From: Streptomyces ardesiacus | GTDB lineage: Bacteria; Actinomycetota; Actinomycetes; Streptomycetales; Streptomycetaceae | Direction of reading: 5' to 3' | Length of the DNA stretch: 64,000 nt | Assembly: GCF_003112575.1 (NCBI RefSeq) | Contig: NZ_BEWC01000010.1 | Coordinates: 62,001 to 126,000 of the forward strand | Shown: piece by piece, positions 33,387 to 41,187 of the stretch | How the letters are laid out: every line of letters starts with the position of its first letter | Position numbering within the stretch: position 1 is the first letter of the stretch | Made by a program: the position numbers and the translations under genes | The notes under the pieces: model-generated | What the model was told of the DNA's origin: nothing | Databases searched by the model: none | Seen by the model: only the letters and a program-made list of their open reading frames with translations

Positions 33387-34279
33387 CCCTTCACCGCCCC
33401 GGCGCTGAAGCCGGTGATCAGCCACTTCTGGATGAAGGCGAAGACGATCACGACGGGGACGGCGGCGACGATGCCGCCGGCGGCGAGCGCGCCGAGGTCG
33501 ACGCTGTCCGCGCTCATCAGGGAGTTGAGGCCGACCGGGATGGTCTGCTTGTGCTGGTTGTTGAGGAACATCAGGGCGAACAGGAAGTGGTTCCAGGAGT
33601 GCACGAAGGCGAAGGAACCCACCGCGATCAGACCCGGCCGCAGCAGCGGCAGGACGACGATCCGGAAGGCCCTGAAGCGTCCGCAGCCGTCGACCCAGGC
33701 GGCCTCCTCCAGGGAGTACGGCACGTTCTTGATGAAGTTGCTGATCAGGATGATCGACAGCGGAAGCTGGAAGACCGTCTCGGCGATGATGACGCTGCCC
33801 AGCGAGTTGATCATCTGGAGCCCGGCGAAGATCTCGAACAGCGGCACCAGCAGCAGCGCGCCGGGCACGAACTGGGAGCAGAGCAGGGCGAGCATGAAGC
33901 CCCGCTTGATCTTGAAGTCGAACCGGGCGAGGGCGTAGCCGCCGGCCAGGGCGACGAGCGTGGTCATCACCAGGGTCGCCAGCCCGACGTACACGCTGTT
34001 CTGGAAGTAGGTGCCGAAGCCGCGGTCCGTCCACACCTTCTCGAAGTGGTCGGTGGTCATCGGCCAGGGCACGAGCGAGGTCGAGCCGGCCGGGCGCACC
34101 GCGAAGAGCAGGATCCAGTAGAACGGGATCAGGGTGAAGACCAGGTAGATCCCGAGCGGCAGGTAGATCTGCCAGCGGGGGACCTCGTCCCAGGCCGGGC
34201 GCTTCTTGCCGGGCCGCGGGGGCGCGGGGGCGGCCGGGGCGGGGGCGGGGGCGGCCGCGGGGGCCTCTTTGGTGATCAC
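33383..34279 (-). CDS. Carbohydrate ABC transporter permease (MalG/AraQ type)
   Basis: A 298-residue inner-membrane permease with six helices. A long Ala/Pro-rich N terminus (EAPAAAPAPAPAAPAPPRP) precedes the first helix (IYLPLGIYLVFTLIPFYWIL). The ATPase contact motif is EAAWVDGCGRFRAFRIVVLPLLRPG (EAA loop). The GTG start overlaps the stop of the partner permease. It imports a sugar with the lipoprotein at 28402. No ATPase gene is present, so a shared MsiK-type ATPase encoded elsewhere probably drives it, as is usual in Streptomyces. Confidence 0.92.
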   Translation of the reverse strand: MITKEAPAAAPAPAPAAPAPPRPGKKRPAWDEVPRWQIYLPLGIYLVFTLIPFYWILLFAVRPAGSTSLVPWPMTTDHFEKVWTDRGFGTYFQNSVYVGLATLVMTTLVALAGGYALARFDFKIKRGFMLALLCSQFVPGALLLVPLFEIFAGLQMINSLGSVIIAETVFQLPLSIILISNFIKNVPYSLEEAAWVDGCGRFRAFRIVVLPLLRPGLIAVGSFAFVHSWNHFLFALMFLNNQHKQTIPVGLNSLMSADSVDLGALAAGGIVAAVPVVIVFAFIQKWLITGFSAGAVKG

Positions 34280-35211
34280 TTGTTCTCGCCTCCGAACTTG
34301 CTCAGCCGCAGGTAGACGATCGAGCAGAAGAGCAGGATCACGAACGCGACCGTGGTGAGGGCCGACGCGTAGCCGAAGTCGTGGGCGTCGACGCTGGTGT
34401 TGGCGATGTACAGGGGCAACGTCGTGGTCTCGCCGGCGGGTCCGCCGCCGGTCAGGGTGTAGAGCAGGTCGACGTTGTTGAACTCCCACACCGCGCGCAG
34501 CAGCGTGGACAGGATGATGGCGTCCTTCAGGTGCGGCAGCGTGATGTGCCAGAACTGCTTGATCCGGCTGGCCCCGTCGACCTCGGCGGCCTCGTACAGG
34601 TCCTTCGAGACGGACTGGAGGTCGGCGAGGATGAGGATCGCGAAGAAGGGCACGCCCCGCCAGAGGTCGGCGACCACCGCCGCGGAGAACACGGTCGAGG
34701 TGTCGGAGAGCCAACTGGTGCCGTACGAGCCGATGCCCATGTCGGCGAGGTAACGGGTGATTCCGGTCTGGGAGTTGTAGAGCAGCACCCAGATCGCGGA
34801 GGTGAGGACGCCGGAGACCGCCCAGGGGGAGAAGACCAGGGCCCGCCCGACGCCCCGGCCCACGAAGGTCTGGTTGACGATGAGCGCCAGCGCCAGGCCG
34901 AGCAGCAGTTGCAGTCCGACCTCGACGAAGACCCACTTGGCGCTGAAGACCAGCGTGTCCCAGAAGATCGCGTCGTCCGTGAAGATCTTGACGAAGTTGT
35001 CGAAGCCCGCGAAGCCGTTCCGCCACGGCTTGGTGGGGTTGTAGTTCTGCAGGCTGTAGTAGAAGACGCTGATGACCGGGTAGGCGATGAAGCCCAGCAT
35101 CAGCAGGGCGGCCGGTCCGATCAGCAGGTACGGGAGCCTGCGCGGCGTGGCCGAGGCACGGCGCCGCCGGGGTGGCGCGGGCGGTTTCGCCACGGCTGCG
35201 GCTTGGGCCAT
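34276..35211 (-). CDS. Carbohydrate ABC transporter permease (MalF/UgpA type)
   Basis: A 311-residue permease. Helices include YLLIGPAALLMLGFIAYPVISVFYY and VGLQLLLGLALALIV. The EAA loop is LYEAAEVDGASRIKQFWHITLPHLK. It is the first gene of the run permease-permease-oxidoreductase-DUF6807-GH43, with the binding protein and three pectin enzymes further downstream on the same strand. A LacI-type operator candidate lies 64 bases upstream. Confidence 0.92.
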   Translation of the reverse strand: MAQAAAVAKPPAPPRRRRASATPRRLPYLLIGPAALLMLGFIAYPVISVFYYSLQNYNPTKPWRNGFAGFDNFVKIFTDDAIFWDTLVFSAKWVFVEVGLQLLLGLALALIVNQTFVGRGVGRALVFSPWAVSGVLTSAIWVLLYNSQTGITRYLADMGIGSYGTSWLSDTSTVFSAAVVADLWRGVPFFAILILADLQSVSKDLYEAAEVDGASRIKQFWHITLPHLKDAIILSTLLRAVWEFNNVDLLYTLTGGGPAGETTTLPLYIANTSVDAHDFGYASALTTVAFVILLFCSIVYLRLSKFGGENK

Positions 35212-35273
35212 GACAGTTCTCCGATCTTGTACGTCTACGTCGTGCGGGGCGTGCGAGGCGTGCGGGAGCTGGT

Positions 35274-35287
35274 GGGAAGCGCTTTCT
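35274..35287. promoter_or_regulatory. LacI-family operator-like palindrome upstream of the sugar importer operon
   Basis: GGGAAGCGCTTTCT centres on AGCGCT, the core of many LacI-family operators (GAAAGCGCTTTC type). Five of the six inner base pairs are symmetric. It lies 64 bases before the permease ATG at 35211. No LacI-family gene is in the window. Confidence 0.45.
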
Positions 35288-35326
35288 CGACGGGCAGGGG
35301 GCTGCCGGGTCCCGCCGGCGGCGGGC

Positions 35327-37066
35327 TCAGCCTGCGTAGGGGTCCTGCACGGAGCCCGGTCGGGCCAGGAACTCGAAGTCGCAGCCGGTGTCGGCCTGGG
35401 TGATCTGTTCGTTGTAGAGCGCGCCGTAGCCCCGTTCGTAGCGGGCGGGCGGCGGTGTCCAGGCGGCCCGGCGGCGCTCCAGCTCCTCGTCGTCCACGTC
35501 GAGCCGGAGGGAGCGCGCCTCGACGTCGAGGGTGATGGAGTCGCCGGTGCGCACCAGGGCGAGCGGTCCGCCGACGTACGACTCGGGGGCCACGTGCAGC
35601 ACGCACGCGCCGTAACTGGTGCCGCTCATCCGGGCGTCGGAGATCCGGACCATGTCCCGCACGCCCTGCTTGAGCAGGTGGTCGGGGATGGGCAGCATGC
35701 CGTACTCCGGCATGCCCGGGCCGCCCTTGGGTCCGGCGTTGCGCAGCACCAGCACGCTGTCGGCGGTGATGCCCAGCTCCGGGTCGTTGATGGTGCGCTG
35801 CATGGTCTTGTAGTCGTCGAAGACGACGGCGGGACCGGTGTGCTTGAGCAGGTGCGGCTCGGCGGCGATGTGCTTGATGACCGCGCCGTCCGGGCAGAGG
35901 TTGCCGCGCAGTACGGCGACTCCGCCCTCGCTCGCGACCGGGTTGTCGCGGGGCCTGATGACGTCGTCGTGGTGGACGAGGGCACCGTCGAGCTGCTCCC
36001 GCAGGGTGTCGTGGGAGACGGTCGGCCGGTCCAGGTGGAGCAGGTCGGTGATGCGGGAGAGGAAGCCGGGCAGTCCGCCGGCGAAGTGGAAGTCCTCCAT
36101 CAGGTAGGTCTGTCCGCCGGGGCGGACGTTGGCCAGGACGGGGACGGTGCGGGCGATGCGGTCGAAGTCGTCCAGGGTGAGGGTGACCCCGGCACGGCCC
36201 GCCATGGCGATCAGGTGGATCACGGCGTTGGTGGAGCCGCCGAGGCCGAGGACGGTGGTGACGGCGTCCTCGAAGGCGTCGGCGGTGAGGATGTCGCTCA
36301 GCTTCCGGTCCCGGTGGACCAGTTCGACGATGCGCAGTCCGGCGGCGGCGGCCATCCGGTCGTGCCCGGAGTCGACGGCCGGGATGCTGGAGGCGCCGGG
36401 GACCGTGACGCCGAGGGCCTCGGCGGCGGCGGTCAGCGTGGAGGCGGTGCCCATCGTCATGCAGTGGCCCGGGGAGCGCGCCAGGCCGCTCTCCAGTTCC
36501 TGCATCTCGCAGTCGCCGATGAGGCCGGCCCGCTTGTCGTCCCAGTACTTCCACATGTCGGTGCCGGAGCCGAGGGTCTGGCCGCGCCAGTGTCCGGGGA
36601 GCATGGGCCCGGCGGGCACGAAGACGGCGGGCAGGTCGACGCTGGCGGCGCCCATGAGCAGGGCGGGCGTGGACTTGTCGCAGCCGCCCATCAGGACGGC
36701 GCCGTCGACCGGGTAGGAGCGCAGCAGTTCCTCGGTCTCCATGGCGAGGAGGTTGCGGTAGAGCATCGGGGTCGGCTTCTGGAAGGTCTCGCTGAGCGTG
36801 GAGACCGGGAACTCCAGCGGGAAGCCGCCCGCCTGCCAGACGCCCCGCTTAACCGCCTGGGCGCGGTCGCGCAGGTGGACGTGGCAGGGGTTGATGTCGG
36901 ACCAGGTGTTGAGGATGGCGATGACGGGCTTGCCGAGGTGCTCCTCGGGCAGGTAGCCGAGCTGGCGGGTGCGGGCGCGGTGGCTGAAGGAGCGCAGGCC
37001 GTCGGTGCCGTACCACTGGTGACTGCGGAGCTGTTCGGGCGCCTTGCGGCCGGCCGGGGCCGTCAT
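35327..37066 (-). CDS. IlvD/Edd-family sugar-acid dehydratase
   Basis: A 579-residue iron-sulfur dehydratase. Cluster cysteines are visible in NTWSDINPCHVHLRDRAQ, MGGCDKSTPALLMGA and GLIGDCEMQELESGLARSPGHC. The C-terminal domain has GNLCPDGAVIKHIAAEP and NAGPKGGPGMPEYGMLPIPDHL. The length and motifs match the L-arabonate/D-xylonate dehydratase branch rather than branched-chain IlvD. It would make a 2-keto-3-deoxy acid. It overlaps the DapA-like lyase upstream (ATGA), which is the usual partner in oxidative pentose or hexuronate pathways. Which acid it takes cannot be told from sequence. Confidence 0.87.
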   Translation of the reverse strand: MTAPAGRKAPEQLRSHQWYGTDGLRSFSHRARTRQLGYLPEEHLGKPVIAILNTWSDINPCHVHLRDRAQAVKRGVWQAGGFPLEFPVSTLSETFQKPTPMLYRNLLAMETEELLRSYPVDGAVLMGGCDKSTPALLMGAASVDLPAVFVPAGPMLPGHWRGQTLGSGTDMWKYWDDKRAGLIGDCEMQELESGLARSPGHCMTMGTASTLTAAAEALGVTVPGASSIPAVDSGHDRMAAAAGLRIVELVHRDRKLSDILTADAFEDAVTTVLGLGGSTNAVIHLIAMAGRAGVTLTLDDFDRIARTVPVLANVRPGGQTYLMEDFHFAGGLPGFLSRITDLLHLDRPTVSHDTLREQLDGALVHHDDVIRPRDNPVASEGGVAVLRGNLCPDGAVIKHIAAEPHLLKHTGPAVVFDDYKTMQRTINDPELGITADSVLVLRNAGPKGGPGMPEYGMLPIPDHLLKQGVRDMVRISDARMSGTSYGACVLHVAPESYVGGPLALVRTGDSITLDVEARSLRLDVDDEELERRRAAWTPPPARYERGYGALYNEQITQADTGCDFEFLARPGSVQDPYAG

Positions 37067-37971
37067 ATGGACCACCCCGCGGCGATGGCGGCGACCTCGG
37101 CCCGCTCGCTCTCGGGCAGCGGCTTGCTCGGCGGGCGGACCTCCCGGCGGCACAGGCCGAGGGAGGCGAGGGCCTCCTTGACCACCGTGACGTTGTTGGC
37201 GGAGCCGTTGGCGGCGCGCAGTTCCTCGAAGCGGCGGATCTGCTCCCAGACCTTCATGGCGGCCGGGTAGTCGCCGGAGCGGAGCGCTTCGATCATGTTC
37301 AGCGAGACGGCCGGGGCGACGTTCACCAGGCCCGAGGTGAAGCCGGTGGCGCCCGCGCTGAAGTACGAGGGGGCGTAGGGCTCGGCGAGCCCGGCGACCC
37401 ACACGAAGCGGTCGAGGCCGGCGTCGCGGGCGAACGCGGCGAACTTGGCGGCGTCCGGCACGGCGTACTTCACGCCGACCACGTTGGGGCAGGCGTCGGC
37501 CAGCTCGGCGAGGCGGGCGCCGGTGAGCTGGGCGTTGCGGATGTAGGGCACGACGCCCAGCTCGGGCACAGCCTCGGCGATGGCGCGGTGGTAGTCGACC
37601 CAGCCGCCCTGGGAGACGTAGGGGTGGACCGGCTGGTGCACCATCACCATCGAGGCGCCGAGGTCCCGGGCGTGCCGGGCGGAGGCGACGGCGGTCGGCA
37701 CGTCGTGGCCGACGCCGACCAGGATCGCGGCGCCCTCGCCGGCCTCCTCGAAGGTCAGCTCGGTGACGAGGCGGCGCTCGGCCGGGTCGAGGGCGTAGAA
37801 CTCGCCGGTGTTGCCGTTGGGCGTGAGGGTGGTGATGCCACCGTCGAGGAGACGACGCAGCAGGGCCCGGTAGGTGGCGGGGTCGACGGTGCCGTCCTCG
37901 GCGAACGGGGTCACCGGGATCGCCACCACGTCGGCCAGGGCCGCCCGCTGGGTCTCGAACGTCGCTGTCAT
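37063..37971 (-). CDS. DapA-family aldolase/dehydratase for a 2-keto-3-deoxy sugar acid
   Basis: A 302-residue TIM-barrel enzyme of the dihydrodipicolinate synthase superfamily. The phosphate- or carboxylate-binding motif is TPNGNTGEFYAL (50-61), where lysine synthesis enzymes would have GTTGE. The catalytic tyrosine is Y143 in VVPYIRN, and the Schiff-base lysine is K168 in NVVGVKYAVPD. Genetic coupling with the IlvD/Edd dehydratase and a GntR regulator indicates catabolism, not lysine synthesis. It may be a 2-keto-3-deoxy-pentonate dehydratase or aldolase. Confidence 0.83.
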   Translation of the reverse strand: MTATFETQRAALADVVAIPVTPFAEDGTVDPATYRALLRRLLDGGITTLTPNGNTGEFYALDPAERRLVTELTFEEAGEGAAILVGVGHDVPTAVASARHARDLGASMVMVHQPVHPYVSQGGWVDYHRAIAEAVPELGVVPYIRNAQLTGARLAELADACPNVVGVKYAVPDAAKFAAFARDAGLDRFVWVAGLAEPYAPSYFSAGATGFTSGLVNVAPAVSLNMIEALRSGDYPAAMKVWEQIRRFEELRAANGSANNVTVVKEALASLGLCRREVRPPSKPLPESERAEVAAIAAGWSI

Positions 37972-38636
37972 GCCTGACCGTCCTCTTCCTGGGCCGCGGT
38001 CCCCGCTTCGGGGAAGGCCCGCTCGACGAACGACGCGATGTGTGCGTGGAGGGCGCGGGCCGCGCCGTCCGCGTCACCGGCGAGGGCGAGGCGCAGGATC
38101 TCCTGGTGCTCGCCGGCCTCCCGTTCCCAGGAGGGGTCCGAGGCCCAGGCGACCGCGGAGACGAGGGCCGCCTGGTCGCGGACCTCGTCGAGCATCCGGC
38201 CGAGCAGCGGGTTGCCGCACGGCACGTACAGCGCGCGGTGGAACTCGCGGTTGGCCAGTGACCGTTCGGCGGTGTCCGTCGCCTGGTCGGCGCGGGTCAG
38301 CGCGTCCCGTGCGGCGTCCAGGGAGGCACCGCGGCGCACGGCGCGCTTGAGCGCCTCGGGCTCGAGGAGCAGCCGGACGTCGTAGACCTCGCGCGCCATG
38401 TCCGCGTCCACCATGCGCACGGTGACGCCCTTGTACTGGCTCATCACGACCAGCCCGGTGCCGGCCAGTGTCTTGAGCGCCTCGCGCACCGGGGTCTTGG
38501 ACACCCCGAACTGTGCGGCGAGGTCGGTCTCGACCAGGGCCTGGCCGGGCGTCAGCCGGCCGGTGAGGATGCGGCGTTTGATCTCCTCCAGCACGTACTG
38601 CGTGCGGGAGGGGATCGGCGTGGGCACAGAGGTCAT
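37968..38636 (-). CDS. GntR-family (FadR subgroup, FCD domain) regulator
   Basis: A 222-residue repressor-type protein. The winged HTH at residues ~12-75 includes VLEEIKRRILTGRLTPGQALVETDLAAQFGVSKTPVREALKTL. The FCD effector domain follows, with metal-type residues in EFHRALYVPCGNPLL and EHQEIL...HIASFVE. It is the first gene of a unit with the DapA-like and IlvD-like genes (ATGA overlap), so it probably controls that unit and itself through the upstream palindromes. Confidence 0.9.
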   Translation of the reverse strand: MTSVPTPIPSRTQYVLEEIKRRILTGRLTPGQALVETDLAAQFGVSKTPVREALKTLAGTGLVVMSQYKGVTVRMVDADMAREVYDVRLLLEPEALKRAVRRGASLDAARDALTRADQATDTAERSLANREFHRALYVPCGNPLLGRMLDEVRDQAALVSAVAWASDPSWEREAGEHQEILRLALAGDADGAARALHAHIASFVERAFPEAGTAAQEEDGQA

Positions 38637-38805
38637 GCGCGCCTCTCGGAATCTCGCGTCGGATGCGCGGACAGATCTCTGACATCAGATCTCGCGTATC
38701 GCGTCTCATATATGACGTACGGAGTACGACGCGTTGAAGGTAAGAGGGGCGCGCGGCGACGTCAATGCTTCTGACAAAGGAAGTCCGGGCCGGTGCCGGA
38801 CTCGG
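38637..38805 (-). promoter_or_regulatory. GntR unit leader with palindromes
   Basis: An AT-richer leader upstream of the GntR gene. It holds the perfect palindrome TCATATATGA at 38706-38715 and TCTGA-CA-TCAGA between AGATCT motifs near 38670-38695. These are candidate binding sites for the GntR regulator encoded next to them. The 38806-39405 gene ends on its other side. Confidence 0.4.
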
Positions 38806-39405
38806 CTACGCGGGGCGGCTCCAGCCCGGGTCGCGCCCGCTCAGCCCCACCGCACGCTCCAGCAGCGGTGCGTCGGCGGGCACGGCGACGACCGGCCCGA
38901 ACATGCCGCGCTCCCCGCCGGACTCCTCGGCGGCCCCGGCGAGCAGCCCGTACGCCGCCTGCAGGGCGGCCGGGTCGGGCGTGTACTCCTGGCCGGTCGC
39001 GCGGGCCAGATCCCAGCCGTGGACGACCAGTTCGTCGGCGACGACGGCGCCCGCGACCGCGCCGGGCAGGTCGACGCCGCCGGCCCGGGTCGCGCCGGTC
39101 CAGGCGCCGGGCTCGCGCCACGCCTGGGCGAGTTCCCCGAGGGCGGCGGCGAGTTCCCCGCGCCAGCCCGGGCCGATGTCCGGCACGGACTCCTCCGGGC
39201 TGGTGTCCGTGGTGGGTCCCAGGTCCTTGCGCGCGGCGTCGCGGAAGGCGACGGCAAGACCGGTCAGGTGGCCGAGCAGGTTGCGCACCGCGAGGCCGGG
39301 GCACGGCGTCGGGTCCGCGAGCCGCTCGTCGCGCACGCCGTCGGCGAGGCGGACGAGGACCTGGGTCTGCGGCCCCAGGTCGAGGGTGGTGGTCTCGTGG
39401 GTCAT
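38806..39405 (-). CDS. TIGR03086-like metal-binding protein (DinB/maleylpyruvate isomerase fold)
   Basis: A 199-residue four-helix-bundle protein. Typical segments are DPTPCPGLAVRNLLGHLTGLAVAF, in which the His is a metal ligand, and VADELVVHGWDLARATGQ with the second His. Such proteins bind zinc or nickel and some act as mycothiol-dependent isomerases; the substrate is unknown. ATG at 39405 follows GAGGAGCG; the longer frame to 39504 is not needed. The gene is divergent from the MFS transporter. Confidence 0.83.
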   Translation of the reverse strand: MTHETTTLDLGPQTQVLVRLADGVRDERLADPTPCPGLAVRNLLGHLTGLAVAFRDAARKDLGPTTDTSPEESVPDIGPGWRGELAAALGELAQAWREPGAWTGATRAGGVDLPGAVAGAVVADELVVHGWDLARATGQEYTPDPAALQAAYGLLAGAAEESGGERGMFGPVVAVPADAPLLERAVGLSGRDPGWSRPA

Positions 39406-39549
39406 CGGTCGCTCCTCGGGGCATGTGGCCATGGCTGTCCTGTCGGGAGGCAGACCGGTCACGGCCGCGAAACTCATCGGCGTGCGAGCCCGCGCGTAGG
39501 GCATCTGCCCGATGCGGGCCGGTGTGCCTTAGTCCCACGATGACCAGGC

Positions 39550-40791
39550 ATGACGACAAGAACGCCGGACACCGGTGCGGCGCGGCGCGCCCCCTGGCCC
39601 CTGGCCCGCGTCCTGCGCGACCGCAACGCCGGCCTGTATCTCACCGGGGTACTGGTCTCCGGTTTCGGCAGCTCGGCGCTGGGTCTGGCGGCGGGCGTGT
39701 GGGTGAAGGACCTCACCGGCTCGGACGGACTGGCGGCCCTGTGCCTGCTCGCGCTCTGGGCGCCGACGCCGGCCGGACCCGCGCTCGGCACGGTCGCGGA
39801 CCGGGTCCGTCGCAAGCCCCTGCTGATCGCCGCGAACCTGGTGCCGGCCGGTCTCCTGCTCACCCTCTTCGCGGTCGACTCGCCGGGCACCCTGTGGCTG
39901 CTGTTCGCGGTGCTGTTCGCGTACGGCGTCGCGGGCGTGGTCCAGGACGCGGCCGAGTCGGCGCTCGTGGCCGCCGCCGTCGACCCGGGCCTGCTCGGCG
40001 ACTTCAACGGGCTGCGGATGACCGCCAACGAGGGCATGAAGCTCGTGGCGCCCCTCGCCGGTGCGGGACTCTGCGCGGCGTACGGCGGCGCGAGCGTGGC
40101 GGCGCTGGACGCGGTGACGTTCGTGCTGGCCGCGGGCCTGTACGCGGCCCTGCGGGTGCGGGAGGCGCCGCCGCGGCGGCCCGCGGTGAACTGGCGGCGG
40201 CAGACGGCCGAGGGCGCCCGGTACCTGTGGGGGCACCCGGGGCTGCGCCCGCTGGTCCTCGCGGGCGGGGTGACGATGCTGTGCGCGGGCGTCGGCGGCG
40301 CCACGCTGTACGCCGTCGTGGACGCCCTGGACCGCTCCCCCGCCTACGCCGGTGTGCTGTACGCCGTCCAGGGGGCCGGTTCGGTGGCGGTCGGGATCCT
40401 GTCCGGGCCCGCCCTGCGCCGCCTGGGCGCGCGGCGGTTCGGGGCGGCGGGGATCGCCCTGTTCGCGGTGGCGGTGGCGGTGCGCGCGGTCCCGTCCGAG
40501 GCGGTCGCCTGGGCGTCCGGAGCGGCGGCCGGCGTGGGCCTGCCGGCGGTCCTGATCGCCGCCCTGACGGCCGTGCAGCGCGAGACGCCGGGGCCGCTGC
40601 TGGGCCGGGTCTCGGCGACGGCCAACTCCCTGGTCTTCGCCCCGAACGTACTCGGTCTGGCCGTGGGGGCGGCCCTGGTGGAGCTGACCGGGCTGCGGCT
40701 GCTGCTCCCGGCCGTGGGCGCGGTCCTGCTGGTGACGGCGCTGGCGCTGGCGCGGCGGCCGGGCGGACGGCCCACGCCGTCACCCGCGTAG
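39550..40791 (+). CDS. MFS transporter
   Basis: A 413-residue membrane protein with about 11-12 helices. It opens with RDRNAGLYLTGVLVSGFGSSALGLAAGVWVKDLTGS, and has the loop motif GTVADRVRRKPLL between helices 2 and 3. It resembles the MFS exporters grouped with DHA3-like macrolide efflux (MdfA/MefA-like). The substrate is unknown. Its 3' end overlaps the convergent VOC gene by 12 bases. Confidence 0.87.
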   Translation: MTTRTPDTGAARRAPWPLARVLRDRNAGLYLTGVLVSGFGSSALGLAAGVWVKDLTGSDGLAALCLLALWAPTPAGPALGTVADRVRRKPLLIAANLVPAGLLLTLFAVDSPGTLWLLFAVLFAYGVAGVVQDAAESALVAAAVDPGLLGDFNGLRMTANEGMKLVAPLAGAGLCAAYGGASVAALDAVTFVLAAGLYAALRVREAPPRRPAVNWRRQTAEGARYLWGHPGLRPLVLAGGVTMLCAGVGGATLYAVVDALDRSPAYAGVLYAVQGAGSVAVGILSGPALRRLGARRFGAAGIALFAVAVAVRAVPSEAVAWASGAAAGVGLPAVLIAALTAVQRETPGPLLGRVSATANSLVFAPNVLGLAVGAALVELTGLRLLLPAVGAVLLVTALALARRPGGRPTPSPA

Positions 40792-41178
40792 GGCCAGCCA
40801 CTCCTGGAGTTCGACGAGGTTTCCCTCGGGGTCCTGGAGGTGGGCGACGCGCATGCGGTCCGTCATGGGGGCCGGACCGTGGACGAGTGCGGCCCCCCGC
40901 GCGGTGATCTGCTCGCAGTAGCGGTCCACGTCGTCGACCCGCAGGACGACGAGGGACCGGTGGCCGGCGGGTACGTCGGCGAGACCGCCCAGGACCTGGG
41001 CCATCTGTGCGCGGTCCTGCAGCGCGATGCCCGCCGTGCCGCCGTCGGGAGTGAACTTGGCGTAGGGACCGTCCTCCGCCTCGACCTGCGGCTTCAGTCC
41101 CAGGACGTCCCGGTAGTAGCGGTAGCAGCCGGGGAAGTCCGTCACGAGCAGGCGGACCTGGGCGAGTTCCGTGGCCAT
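40780..41178 (-). CDS. VOC-family (glyoxalase/bleomycin resistance-like) protein
   Basis: A 132-residue protein with two beta-alpha-beta-beta-beta repeats. Metal-type residues are expected in QVRLLVTDFPGCYRYYRDVLG and in HLQDPEGNLVELQEW with the final Glu. No specific substrate is visible. It is convergent with the MFS gene and overlaps it by 12 bases. Confidence 0.85.
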   Translation of the reverse strand: MATELAQVRLLVTDFPGCYRYYRDVLGLKPQVEAEDGPYAKFTPDGGTAGIALQDRAQMAQVLGGLADVPAGHRSLVVLRVDDVDRYCEQITARGAALVHGPAPMTDRMRVAHLQDPEGNLVELQEWLALRG

Positions 41179-41187
41179 GCCCGCACC

